Positions 44,992 to 53,481 of a DNA stretch of 64,000 nucleotides are shown piece by piece. The position numbers and the translations under genes are program-made. Every line of letters starts with the position of its first letter. Position 1 is the first letter of the stretch. The notes under the pieces were generated by a model. The model saw nothing but the letters and a program-made list of their open reading frames with translations. It did not search any database and was not told the DNA's origin. Origin of the DNA: Clostridiales bacterium. Its GTDB lineage: Bacteria; Bacillota_A; Clostridia; Oscillospirales; Oscillospiraceae. The DNA is taken from the NCBI GenBank assembly GCA_004553625.1, contig SFKX01000002.1:124001-188000 (forward strand), given 5' to 3'.

Positions 44992-45517
44992 TCTGTTGAC
45001 CTCCTTTTTTAAGTATCGCAGAGAGATAGCGGCAGTTTCTCGCCCCGGCGGCGGGGCGCTCGGCCTCGCCTCTCCAGAGGGCGGCTATGTAGTATCGTTT
45101 CCAGGCCTCCGTATCGTCTGTGGCTGACTCTATATCGAACCCGGCCGCGGCCGAAGCGCGCCTGAGCCAGGCCTCGCCCCCGGCGCAGACGTCCGCATAG
45201 AGCAGCCTGCCGCCGGGCCGGAGCAGGCGCGCCGCCTGTTCGAGCGCGCGCTCCGGGGCTCCCGTCAGGTAAAACGCACACTGGCTGAGCGCCGCGTCGA
45301 AACTGGTGGGCTCAAAGGGCGGGTCCAGTATATCGCCCGGCAGCACGTCCGGCCCAGGCGCGAGGTCTATGCCCAGGACCTCGAAGCCGCGGCTCCTGAG
45401 CAGGCGCACAGCCTCGCCCGAGCCCGCGCCGAGGTCTATGATGCGGCAGGGCGGCTCGAGGCCCGCAAGCTCCAGGAGCCGGAGCGTCGACTCCGCGCCG
45501 CCGGGGTGGCGCTCCAT
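44978..45517 (-). CDS. SAM-dependent methyltransferase (DVU_1556-type)
   Basis: 179 residues. Motif I is IIDLGAGSGEAVRLL (residues 26-40), followed by GIDLAPG, a DAALSQCAFYL strand and LLRPGGRLLYAD, the class I methyltransferase order. The ATG at 45517 overlaps the stop of the zinc-ribbon gene (TGATG). The substrate is unknown. Its tight coupling to the radical SAM and C-GCAxxG-C-C genes suggests the same target. Confidence 0.82.
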   Translation of the reverse strand: MERHPGGAESTLRLLELAGLEPPCRIIDLGAGSGEAVRLLRSRGFEVLGIDLAPGPDVLPGDILDPPFEPTSFDAALSQCAFYLTGAPERALEQAARLLRPGGRLLYADVCAGGEAWLRRASAAAGFDIESATDDTEAWKRYYIAALWRGEAERPAAGARNCRYLSAILKKGGQQNGCI

Positions 45518-45738
45518 CACTTGTCCTCCAGGACCTTCTCCACGGAGAGCACCTTGCCCACCGCCAGTTCCTCCGGCACGAACACAAAGCCGCACTTCGG
45601 GCAGACGGGCAGCTCAACGGGGAAGGCGTTGTCCAGGTATCCAAACACTGCGTTGGCCTTCACCAGCGGGACGCCGCACTTTAGGCAGCGGTAACGCCCG
45701 CCGGGGTCCACGGCGTAATAGCTCTTGTCCTCCGCCAT
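45517..45738 (-). CDS. Small zinc-ribbon/redox protein (DVU_1557-type)
   Basis: 73 residues with two CxxC pairs (Cys18/Cys21 in RCLKCG, Cys46/Cys49 in VCPKCGFVF), a zinc ribbon or rubredoxin-like knuckle. It begins four bases after the Fe-S protein gene and overlaps the methyltransferase start. It is probably an electron or metal carrier for the cluster; no activity is known to me. Confidence 0.8.
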   Translation of the reverse strand: MAEDKSYYAVDPGGRYRCLKCGVPLVKANAVFGYLDNAFPVELPVCPKCGFVFVPEELAVGKVLSVEKVLEDK

Positions 45739-45742
45739 GGCC

Positions 45743-48028
45743 CTACCTCGTCTCGACGGTCATCCTGTGGCTGTACGCGCTGTGGATGACATAGCCCTCG
45801 GCGTCCTCCGTGAACTTCACCCAGAAGGTGACGTTGCCCAGCCTGTAGCGCGTGATGCGCAGGCCGGTGTCCGCCTCGTAGATGGCCTCGCCGCCCTCGC
45901 GGTAGGCCTGCATGACGGTCTCAATGTCGCTTTCGAGCACCATGCGCTGCTCCATAAGCTCCTTCACCTCGGGGGTGTACTCGATCTTGTAGCCTCTCGG
46001 GGCCATGTGCGTGTCCTCCTTCCAGATGTCGCGCAGCAGCCGCTGCTTCAGGGTCAAACGGTTTTTGCGTTTTTCCGAGATGCCGGGCGGGTCCCCGGCG
46101 GGGGCGGAATAGATGAGCTCCAGGATGTGCGCGCTCTCCGCACCCTGACGCGCGTAGCGGTCCCGGCAGCCCATGCAGTAGGTGAGCTGGAGGCCCTCGC
46201 AGCCGGAGAGCGCCGCCTTCGTGTAATCCGCCGCGATCTCGGGCTTGGCGTAGCCCGCGAGCCCGCCGTAGCCGCAGCAGGGGGCGCGGTCGCCCGAATA
46301 CTCCGGCTCTGTTATCCCGCAGCCGAGCCGCGCAACGAGCTCACGCACCGCCGACTGAGTCCCCGCGTCTCCGCGCGCGCCGCAGGCGTCGTGTATGACG
46401 GCCTCGCCCACCGCCGTGGGCGCGTCCTCCGGCAGGCCGAGCTCCAGCAGCACGTCCCAGACAGGCTTGCATTCGCCGACGCCCGCTTCGCGGAGAGTCC
46501 GCGTGCAGCTCGGACAGGCCGTGATGATGACGGGGTCCCCCAGCTTTTTGAGCTCGGCCTTGAGCGTTTCACGAGTCTCGTTGAAGAGCTCCTCGCGCCC
46601 GGCCCAGTTCGAGATGATGCCGCAGCAGCCGAGCAGTATGCCCACGCCGCCCGAAAGCCGCGCGCGCAGGTCCGCGTAGGCGCGGTACACCGCCTCCGGC
46701 GCTATCGCCCCGGCCTGGCAGCCGGGGAAAAAGACGTATTTGCAGGTCTCATATCCCGGCTCGGACCGGCACAGGAAGGCCTCGGTGTTCGAGAATATCT
46801 GGTCATAGAGCGCGAACTCGTGCACGGCAAGGCTCATCTTGCCGGTGGCGACCATGTTCCGCCGCGCGGAAAGGCAGATCTCGGCCATGTCGTAGCCGTT
46901 CGGGCAGGTGACGGAGCACTGGCCGCAGAGGGCGCAGGAGTTTATCGCCCCGTTCATCATGTGGTCGCCCATGATGATGCCGACGTTGTTATAAATTTCC
47001 CGTGTCATTATCCTCGGGAACTTGTCGTAATGCCGGAGCCAGGCGCAGCCCTTGACGCACTCCTCGCAGCGGCACTGTATGCAGCGCGCGGCCTCGGCCG
47101 CGGCCTGCTCGGGCGTGTAGCCGCCGCCCTCGGGGACGCTGCTGGCCGGTTTTGCCTCGGAGAGGTCCGTATACAGCCGGCTCTCTACCGGGCCCTCCTC
47201 GCCGCGCATGGTGTCCGGCGACATGTCTTGGGCGAGCCTGTCCGCCGAGACGCCCGCGCGCCGCGCGTCGTAGAAAGCGCTTATGACACCGCCGTTCTCA
47301 CCTGCGCGTGCCAGGACGCCGAGGCTCTCGCACCAGAGCGTCACCTCGTCCGGCGCGGCGGACTTATCGAGCAGCGCCAGCACCTCGCGTGAGACGCAGG
47401 TGACGTCCGTACCGGCACCGCGCACGAGCTCCGGTGTGAGCTCCGAGCCGTATTCGAGCTCGATGTCCATTGCCGCGAGCCTTTTTATCTCCGCTGCTCT
47501 GTCCTCCGGGGACAAAAACTGCGCGCATTTGTCCATGAGCTCCTCTGCCGAGCCCTCCGCGACGAAGAACTTCGTCGGGTAGCTCTTGGCGGCGAGCTCG
47601 CCCGCGACGATGAGCGTGAAGAGCTCCGCGCCGAAGACAGCGGCGGTCTTTTTCTTTTTGAACTTGAGCAGCCCACGGCCTGTCCTTGCGGCGCCGTGGC
47701 GCATGGCGGCGCGCTCTACGGCGGGGATGTCCACTGACTGCCCGCCCGGGATCTCGTTTAACCGGCACGCGGCCCGGCACGGGGCCTCGCAGCCCGCCGC
47801 CAGGATGCCGGGGAAGGGCGTCGCCCGCTCGAGCATGGCCCGGGCCTGGGCCAGCTCGCCCTTGGCCGCGTGGCCCAAAAGCTCCCTCGCGTCCAGCCGC
47901 AACGGACAGGCCGCAGCGCAGAAGGCCGGCTGCTCGTGTACGCAGAGCGATTCGCGCGCGGCCAGCTCTTCCTTCGTGTAGAGCTGCTTTGTGCGGTATA
48001 CCCTTGTCGAACGTTCCGTAAAGTCCAT
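45743..48028 (-). CDS. Multidomain Fe-S protein: GltD-like N-terminus, CCG (HdrD-like) domains, extra C-terminal domain (DVU_1558-type)
   Basis: 761 residues. Residues 29-90 form a GltD/dihydropyrimidine-dehydrogenase-type two-cluster domain (Cys29, 37, 41, then GCEAPCRAAC at 79-88). Where the FAD/NAD fold should begin, residues 127-145 read TAAVFGAELFTLIVAGEL without GxGxxG, and the region to 270 is shortened, so flavin binding is doubtful. Two ferredoxin-like motifs (316-328, 365-375) and two CCG domains (GCCG 468-470, CPSC 505-508; HDACG 546-550, CCGYGG 584-589, CMGC 618-621) resemble heterodisulfide reductase HdrD. A Cys-free 80-residue tail (about 682-761) ends the protein. It is the first gene of the operon (AGGAGT before the ATG) and is probably the electron acceptor of the aldehyde oxidoreductase. 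Confidence 0.8.
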   Translation of the reverse strand: MDFTERSTRVYRTKQLYTKEELAARESLCVHEQPAFCAAACPLRLDARELLGHAAKGELAQARAMLERATPFPGILAAGCEAPCRAACRLNEIPGGQSVDIPAVERAAMRHGAARTGRGLLKFKKKKTAAVFGAELFTLIVAGELAAKSYPTKFFVAEGSAEELMDKCAQFLSPEDRAAEIKRLAAMDIELEYGSELTPELVRGAGTDVTCVSREVLALLDKSAAPDEVTLWCESLGVLARAGENGGVISAFYDARRAGVSADRLAQDMSPDTMRGEEGPVESRLYTDLSEAKPASSVPEGGGYTPEQAAAEAARCIQCRCEECVKGCAWLRHYDKFPRIMTREIYNNVGIIMGDHMMNGAINSCALCGQCSVTCPNGYDMAEICLSARRNMVATGKMSLAVHEFALYDQIFSNTEAFLCRSEPGYETCKYVFFPGCQAGAIAPEAVYRAYADLRARLSGGVGILLGCCGIISNWAGREELFNETRETLKAELKKLGDPVIITACPSCTRTLREAGVGECKPVWDVLLELGLPEDAPTAVGEAVIHDACGARGDAGTQSAVRELVARLGCGITEPEYSGDRAPCCGYGGLAGYAKPEIAADYTKAALSGCEGLQLTYCMGCRDRYARQGAESAHILELIYSAPAGDPPGISEKRKNRLTLKQRLLRDIWKEDTHMAPRGYKIEYTPEVKELMEQRMVLESDIETVMQAYREGGEAIYEADTGLRITRYRLGNVTFWVKFTEDAEGYVIHSAYSHRMTVETR

Positions 48029-48065
48029 GTGTCCACTCCTTTACTGGGCGCAGAGCCGCGCTGAC

Positions 48066-48098
48066 AAAATGGGGGAGGCGCCCGGCCTCCCCCATTTT
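48066..48098 (-). terminator. Terminator between mop and the Fe-S operon
   Basis: A perfect 14-bp stem (AAAATGGGGGAGGC with GCCTCCCCCATTTT, 5-base loop) follows the mop stop on the minus strand. The next operon must rely on read-through or its own promoter, which I could not identify. Confidence 0.75.
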
Positions 48099-48130
48099 AC
48101 CATGATTTATTCAGTTGCGAAAGGGCTTCC

Positions 48131-50872
48131 TTACTTGAGCTCCGCCAGGGCCTTGAGCACGACCTCGGGCAGGGCCGGGACGCGGGTGATGCGTGCGCCG
48201 GTAGCGTTGTAGATGGCGTTCAGGATGGCGGGGTGCGGGGCGTCCAGCGGGGCCTCGCCGCAGCCGGAGGCGCCGTAGGGGCCGTTCGGGCGCGGGTGGT
48301 TCTGCTGGTAGACGAGTTCGATGTCGTCCGGAGCGTCGTTCGGGTACGGGATGCCGCACTTCATGAGGCTCGTGTGCTTCTTGAGGTCCTCGAAGTCCTC
48401 GGTAAGCGCGAGGCCGATGCCCTGGACCAGGCCGCCGTAGAAGTTGCCGTCAACGGCGAGCTTGTTGAGGATTGTGCCGACGTCCGCGACGGCGGTGAAC
48501 TTCTCGACCTTGACCTTGCCCGTCTCGGTGTTGACCGCGACCTCGGGCAGGAAGATGGTGTACATGTAGGTCGGGAAGGGCTCGCCCTGGCTCGTCGCCT
48601 GATCGAGCGCGACGGAGGCGGTGTAGGTGTAGACGCCGACGGCGTGGGTGTCAATTCCTTCGGCCTTCATCTCGTCATAGGTCCTGTAGGTGCCGTCGGG
48701 CTTGCGCATGGCTTTGAGCAGGTTCTCGCAGGCGACGCGCGTGGCGGAACCGGTCATGACAGTGGAGCGGCTGCCGCCGGCAGGGCCGGAGTTCGGGGTG
48801 AGCTTCGTGTCGCAGAGCTCGAGCTTTATCATGTCCGGGGTGAAGCCCGCCTGACGCAGGGTCTCGTGGCCGGCGGTCAGGGTGGCGATGTCGGCGCCCT
48901 GGCCGTGGTCCTCCCAGGAGTTGCGGAGGGTGACGGTGCCGTCCGGGTTGAGGTCCGCCCAGCACTCGGAGGCGTCCGAGTTGTCCAGGCCGCAGCCGTA
49001 GACGCCCAGGGACACGCCGACGCCGTATTTGATCTTGCCGTCGGAGGCGGCGTTCTTCTCCGCGACGCGCTTCTTTGCGGCCTCGTAGTAGGGCCTGGCG
49101 AGGTTGAAGAGGTCCTCCTCGCAGTAGACGTCCGGCTTGCAGCCGTTGGGCGTTCTGGAGTCGTCCTTTTCCTTGTAGCAGTTCATGGCGCGGAACTCGA
49201 AGGGGTCTATGCCCAGCTTCGCAGCCATGACGTCCATGGCTATGTCGCTGCCCATGAAGGACTGCGGCGAGCCGTAGGCGCGGAAGGCGCTGCCCCAGGC
49301 GTGGTTCGTGAACACTGTTGTGCTCTTGTTGCGGATGGTGGGGATGTCCACGCCGGCGCCGACGAACTGGCTCAGGCGGTGGGTCAGCAGGTCGCCGAAC
49401 TCGGAGTAGGGGCCGTGGTCGATGTAGTTGTCGCCCCAGAGGGCCAGGACCTTGCCGTTGTCGTCCGCGGCGAGCTTGATGTGCATGAAGCCCGGGCTGC
49501 GCTTGCCGGTGTAGGTGATGGACTGGTACATATTGAAGTTGAGCGAGACCGGCCTCTGACACACCAGCGCCGCAACGCCGAGGATCGCCTCGTTCGTGGG
49601 GGAGAACTTGTAGCCGAAGGTGCCGCCGGTGTGGTTCTGGACCAGGCGGAGCTTATCCATCGTGACGCCGATGCCGTCGGCTATCATGGGCATGTGCAGG
49701 TGGATGCCTATGCTCTTGGAGTGGACGGTGAGCATGCCGTCCTCGTCTATGTAGGCGTAGCCGTTATCGGGCTCCAGGTAGAGGTGCGGCTGACGCGAGC
49801 AGTAGCTCTCGACCTCGATGACGTTGGGAGCGGAGTCGAAGTCGAAGTCCGGACCCTTGATGCAGTTGGTCTCGTAGTAGGCGTTGGGGGTGCCGGGGTG
49901 GATCTCGATGGCGTCGGGCGCGAGGGCCTCCGGCACGCTCATGTAGGCCGGCAGGACCTCGAGGTCGACCTTGACGGCCTTGGCGGCCTCGCGGGCGTGG
50001 GCCTCGGTGTCGGCGGCGACTATGGCTATCGCGTCGCCGTACTGGAAGACCTTTTCATCGCAGAGGATGGGGCGGTCCCAGCCGTCGCACTTGTTGTTGA
50101 GCGGGAGCATGACAAGGCCGTTTATGCGGTTCTTGCCGGGGACGTCCTTCGCGGTGATGACCTTGAACACGCCGGGCATCTTTTCAGCCTCGGAGGTGTC
50201 TACGCTCTTGATATTGGCGTGGGAGACCTCAGCCTGGACTAGCGCCAGGCGCAGGGTGCTCTCCGGCATGGTCAGGGCCTGGTCCGCGCCGAAGTCCCAG
50301 GTGCCGGTGACCTTCATCGCGGCGGAGGGACGGGCGTAGGTCGTGCCGGTGATGACGTTCTCCGTGGGCTTGAAGAGCAGGTCCTCCTTGCTCATCTCGC
50401 CGCGCATGACCGCGGCGGCGGCCATCGTCGCGTCTATGAGCGGCTTGTAGCCGGTGCAGCGGCAGAGGTTGCGGTTCTTGTTGAACCAGTCGCGGACCTC
50501 CGCGCGGGTGGGGTTCGGGTTCTGCTCGAGCAGGACCTTCGCGCTGACGATGAAGCCGGGGCTGCAGAAACCGCACTGGGCGCAGCCGTAGGCCATCCAC
50601 GCGACCTGGATCGGGTGCAGGTTGTTCACCGTGCCTATGCCCTCGATAGTGGTGATCTCGGCATAGTCGCGGAGCTTCGTGACCTTGGTGATGCAGGAAC
50701 GGGTCACCTTTCCGTCTACAATGACGTTGCAGGCGCCGCAATGCCCCTCGCCGCAGCCGATCTTGCAGCCCGTGAGCAGCAGGCGCTCACGCAGTACCTT
50801 CGCAAGCGTTTCGTTGCCCTCCAGCACAAGAGTGCGCTCGACCCCGTTGATTATCAGGACTTTCTTGATCAT
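48131..50872 (-). CDS. mop: Molybdopterin-dependent aldehyde oxidoreductase, Mop type
   Basis: 913 residues, close in length and sequence to Desulfovibrio gigas Mop (907), a homodimeric xanthine-oxidase-family enzyme that oxidises aldehydes to acids without a flavin. The plant-type 2Fe-2S domain has GCKIGCGEGHCGACN and a later Cys in RSCIT; the helical 2Fe-2S domain has CAQCGFCSPGF and CRCTGYKPL. Molybdenum-site segments are GGTFGYKFSPT, AFRAYGSPQS and the catalytic Glu in GASGCGEAPL. The start at 50872 (MIKKVLI) has GGAGGAAACCGC before it. It is divergent from the NTP-transferase/XdhC operon, which would prepare the cofactor, and upstream of the Fe-S/radical SAM operon. Natural substrate unknown. 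Confidence 0.93.
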   Translation of the reverse strand: MIKKVLIINGVERTLVLEGNETLAKVLRERLLLTGCKIGCGEGHCGACNVIVDGKVTRSCITKVTKLRDYAEITTIEGIGTVNNLHPIQVAWMAYGCAQCGFCSPGFIVSAKVLLEQNPNPTRAEVRDWFNKNRNLCRCTGYKPLIDATMAAAAVMRGEMSKEDLLFKPTENVITGTTYARPSAAMKVTGTWDFGADQALTMPESTLRLALVQAEVSHANIKSVDTSEAEKMPGVFKVITAKDVPGKNRINGLVMLPLNNKCDGWDRPILCDEKVFQYGDAIAIVAADTEAHAREAAKAVKVDLEVLPAYMSVPEALAPDAIEIHPGTPNAYYETNCIKGPDFDFDSAPNVIEVESYCSRQPHLYLEPDNGYAYIDEDGMLTVHSKSIGIHLHMPMIADGIGVTMDKLRLVQNHTGGTFGYKFSPTNEAILGVAALVCQRPVSLNFNMYQSITYTGKRSPGFMHIKLAADDNGKVLALWGDNYIDHGPYSEFGDLLTHRLSQFVGAGVDIPTIRNKSTTVFTNHAWGSAFRAYGSPQSFMGSDIAMDVMAAKLGIDPFEFRAMNCYKEKDDSRTPNGCKPDVYCEEDLFNLARPYYEAAKKRVAEKNAASDGKIKYGVGVSLGVYGCGLDNSDASECWADLNPDGTVTLRNSWEDHGQGADIATLTAGHETLRQAGFTPDMIKLELCDTKLTPNSGPAGGSRSTVMTGSATRVACENLLKAMRKPDGTYRTYDEMKAEGIDTHAVGVYTYTASVALDQATSQGEPFPTYMYTIFLPEVAVNTETGKVKVEKFTAVADVGTILNKLAVDGNFYGGLVQGIGLALTEDFEDLKKHTSLMKCGIPYPNDAPDDIELVYQQNHPRPNGPYGASGCGEAPLDAPHPAILNAIYNATGARITRVPALPEVVLKALAELK

Positions 50873-50945
50873 GCGGTTTCCTCCTTTATTAATGAAAACT
50901 TTCGCAGAATATCTTTGCAAAGCGCTCGTCGCGCCAAATCAACAC

Positions 50946-50974
50946 TTTAAAACGCTGCCGGGATGTGATATATT
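50946..50974 (+). promoter_or_regulatory. Promoter before the small ORF at 51021
   Basis: TTTAAA (50946-50951), 17 bases, TATATT (50969-50974) with an extended -10 TG at 50966-50967. A small hairpin (ACAGCCC with GGGCTGT) follows in the leader. Confidence 0.45.
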
Positions 50975-51020
50975 TAAACAGCCCTGCCAGGGGCTGTATT
51001 CGGAAAGGAGATGTCTGATA

Positions 51021-51287
51021 ATGGAAAAGCAGAATTCGCTCAGAGAGATCCGCGCAGCGGAGGTCACGCTGGAGGTGACGGATTCGCAGACCGGGCTGAC
51101 TCTCCGGCGCACCCTGCCCATAGATTACTTGGAAACGGCCAACTGTCTCCGCCTTGCCGCGGAGGACGCCCAGGGCCGCCCGGCTGAACTCGTGTTCTAT
51201 TCAAACACGGGCCTTGGCCGCCTTCGGGACCTCACCGGCGGAGGCCCGGACAAGGACCCCTGCGGCGGTCACAGCAGCGGCGAATAA
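51021..51287 (+). CDS. Small protein of unknown function next to the molybdoenzyme genes
   Basis: 88 residues, start at 51021 with AAGGAG ten bases upstream. It has an EVTLEVTDSQTGLTLRRTLPIDYLET beta-rich core and a C-terminal CGGHSSGE tail with one Cys and one His. I do not recognise a family. It lies between mop and the NTP transferase, each with its own promoter, so it is likely part of the same system. The codon use looks like its neighbours. Confidence 0.55.
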   Translation: MEKQNSLREIRAAEVTLEVTDSQTGLTLRRTLPIDYLETANCLRLAAEDAQGRPAELVFYSNTGLGRLRDLTGGGPDKDPCGGHSSGE

Positions 51288-51356
51288 TTTACCTCTCTTT
51301 ACATCCTTTACAACTTGAATATACTCTAGCTGTGAAATAGCGTCAAATTGTTTTGG

Positions 51357-51385
51357 TTTACAAGTCGCTTTTCCCGTGATATAAT
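51357..51385 (+). promoter_or_regulatory. Promoter of the NTP transferase-XdhC operon
   Basis: TTTACA (51357-51362), 17 bases, TATAAT (51380-51385) with an extended -10 TG (51377-51378). The leader contains CCCGGG words that can pair. Confidence 0.7.
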
Positions 51386-51455
51386 ACAAAAGCCCCGGGA
51401 ACTCGGCCAAAGCTGTACGCCCGGGAGAAAATGGAATTGCAAAGGGGGCGGCGGT

Positions 51456-52385
51456 ATGGAGACCGGCGCCGTTGTCGTAGCAGCGGGGATGTCCTCGCGC
51501 ATGGGAGAGTTCAAACCCATGCTGAGCATTGGCTCTATTTCCATTGCCCAGCGCGTCATCGCAACGCTCAGGCAGGCGGGCGCGTCCAGGATAGTTGTGG
51601 TAACTGGGTATAACGCCGAGGAGCTGGAGTGGCATCTGGCGCGCAGCGGCGTTGTGTTCCTGCGCAACGAGCGCTATGAGACGACGCATATGTTCGACTC
51701 CGCCCTTATTGGATTAAAGTACCTGCGGGACAAGTGCCGGCAGGTGCTTTTTACGCCTGTGGACATTCCACTTTTCACCTCCGCGACGGCGGAGGCGCTG
51801 CTGGCGAGCGGGGCGGAGCTGGCCTGCCCGGTCTGCGGGGGCAGCCGCGGCCATCCGATCCTGATGTCCGCGGAGGTCATAGACCGCATCGCCGGAGATT
51901 CCGGCGAGGGCGGGCTGCAGGGCGCGCTAGCCCGCTGCGGCGTGCCGATGACCTTTGTCGAGGTGGACGACCCCGGTATCCTGCACGATGCGGACACGCC
52001 GGAGGACTATAAGGAACTGCTGGAGCTGCACAACAGCCAGCTCATCCGGCCCGTGCTGCAGCTGGGGATCGCGCGGGAGAAGAAGTTCCTGGACCAGCGC
52101 GTGGCGATGCTCCTTGCCCTGACGGACGAGACGAACTCCGTCCGCCTGGCCTGCCAGAGGATGCAGCTTAGCTACAGCTCGGGCTGGAACGCCATAAACC
52201 TGCTTGAGAAAGAGCTGGGCTGCGCCGTCGTCGTGCGGACGCAGGGCGGGCCGAAGGGCGGGCGCAGCGAGCTGACGGAAAAGGGCCGCGAGCTCCTGCG
52301 CGCCTACGAGGACTATACCCAGCGGCTGAGGGCCGCGGCGGATGAGCTCTTTGCGGAGTATTTCCCGGACCTCTTCACAAAATAG
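51456..52385 (+). CDS. MobA/MocA-like NTP transferase fused to a ModE-like DNA-binding domain (DVU_1551-type)
   Basis: 309 residues. Residues 1-195 are a nucleotidyltransferase (VVVAAGMSSRMGEFKPML, FTPVDIPLF, RGHPILM, DADTPEDYKEL) like MocA, which makes molybdopterin cytosine dinucleotide for xanthine-dehydrogenase-family enzymes. Residues about 215-300 form a LysR/ModE-type winged helix (LALTDETNSVRLACQRMQLSYSSGWNAINLLEKELG, then GGPKGGRSELTEKG). The fusion suggests one protein that both matures the cofactor and senses or controls transcription. AAAGGGGG precedes the ATG. It heads the operon that continues to XdhC. Confidence 0.85.
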   Translation: METGAVVVAAGMSSRMGEFKPMLSIGSISIAQRVIATLRQAGASRIVVVTGYNAEELEWHLARSGVVFLRNERYETTHMFDSALIGLKYLRDKCRQVLFTPVDIPLFTSATAEALLASGAELACPVCGGSRGHPILMSAEVIDRIAGDSGEGGLQGALARCGVPMTFVEVDDPGILHDADTPEDYKELLELHNSQLIRPVLQLGIAREKKFLDQRVAMLLALTDETNSVRLACQRMQLSYSSGWNAINLLEKELGCAVVVRTQGGPKGGRSELTEKGRELLRAYEDYTQRLRAAADELFAEYFPDLFTK

Positions 52386-52401
52386 CCGTTTTGGAGGCAA
52401 G

Positions 52402-53481
52402 ATGAGAGAGATATACCTGATCCGGCACGGGATGCCGGACTTTCCCGGAGGGGCGCGGATGTGCCTGGGCCGGACCGACCTGCCCCTGGGTCTGCGCGGC
52501 AGGCTGCAGGCGGCGCTGCTCGGCGCGGAGCTGGGCGAAGCGGGCGAGTGCTTTTGCTCCGGCCTTATCCGCAGCCGGCAGACGGCGGAGCTCATGGGCT
52601 TCGCCTCGCCCGTCATCATACCCGGGCTCGAGGAGATGGACGCAGGAGACTGGGACGGGCTGAGCTTTGACGAGATCCGCAGGCGCTGGCCGGAATACTA
52701 CGAGCGCCGGGGCCGGGAGCGGAGCCTCCCGCCGCCGGGCGGCGAGGAGTTCGGGCCGGCGTCACGGCGCTTTCTTACGGCGGTAAAGAGGGCGGCGGCG
52801 CTCTCGCGCGGGGATATTATAATAGTATCGCACTCCTCCGTCATACAGACCCTGCTCTGCACGCTGGAGGGCAGGCCCTTCGACTGTGCGCGGGACTTTG
52901 AGCTGCCCTACGGCTCAGTCACCCGCCTGCGCGCGGACGCGTCGGGGCAGATGGAGCTTGTGAGCTGGGGCGTCCCGCCCCGCCCGGAGCTGACGGCGCA
53001 GCTGGCGGAGCGCCTTTTGGAGGCGGCGGAGCTGCCCGAGGAGCTGCGTGAACACAGCCTGGCGGCAGCAGGGGCGGCTATGGAGCTGGTCTGTGCGCTG
53101 GCGGCGGCCGGGATTTGCCTGGATGAGACCCGGGTCTACGCGGCGGCGCTGCTGCACGACCTCGCCAAGGGTGCGCCGGACCACGCTCTGGCCGGGGCGG
53201 GCCTGCTCTCGCAGCTGGGCTATCCGGAGCTTGCTCCGCTCGTTGCAAAGCACAACGAGCCCGAGCTGGGCGCGGATGTGGACGAGGCCCTGGTCGTCTC
53301 TGTTGCGGACAAGCTCTGCCTGGGCGGCAGGAGGGTCGGCATCTCGGCCCGCTTCCGCGCGAGTCTCGACAAATGCCGGGACGAGGAGGCGCGGCGCGCT
53401 CACGACAGGCGGTACAAGGCGGCGCTGGAGGCGGCGCGGAAGATAAACGATATCTGCGGAAAGGATGTTGTGCCGATATGA
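52402..53481 (+). CDS. Histidine phosphatase fused to an HD hydrolase domain
   Basis: 359 residues. The N-terminal half is a phosphoglycerate-mutase-like phosphatase (IRHGMPDF with the catalytic His, CSGLIRSRQTAE, EEMDAGDWDG, VSHSSVIQTLL). The C-terminal half, from about residue 200, is an HD domain (EHSLAAAGAAMELV, LLHDLAKGAPDH, LVAKHNEPELG, VSVADKLCLGGR). The HD part resembles YqeK-like or NTP-cleaving hydrolases. The combination beside MocA and XdhC suggests removal of phosphate from a cofactor intermediate or of a damaged nucleotide; no function is known to me. The gene ends in ATGA overlapping xdhC. Confidence 0.8.
   Translation: MREIYLIRHGMPDFPGGARMCLGRTDLPLGLRGRLQAALLGAELGEAGECFCSGLIRSRQTAELMGFASPVIIPGLEEMDAGDWDGLSFDEIRRRWPEYYERRGRERSLPPPGGEEFGPASRRFLTAVKRAAALSRGDIIIVSHSSVIQTLLCTLEGRPFDCARDFELPYGSVTRLRADASGQMELVSWGVPPRPELTAQLAERLLEAAELPEELREHSLAAAGAAMELVCALAAAGICLDETRVYAAALLHDLAKGAPDHALAGAGLLSQLGYPELAPLVAKHNEPELGADVDEALVVSVADKLCLGGRRVGISARFRASLDKCRDEEARRAHDRRYKAALEAARKINDICGKDVVPI

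Noticed and set aside
45725..50242. Long plus-strand open frames opposite the Fe-S protein and mop
   Set aside because: Shadows of genes with many conserved cysteine motifs on the minus strand; no start signals.
50873..51020. Possible molybdenum-cofactor riboswitch between mop and the small ORF
   Set aside because: Only one short hairpin is visible and the space is small; I could not match the known Moco RNA layout by eye. A covariance-model search would settle it.
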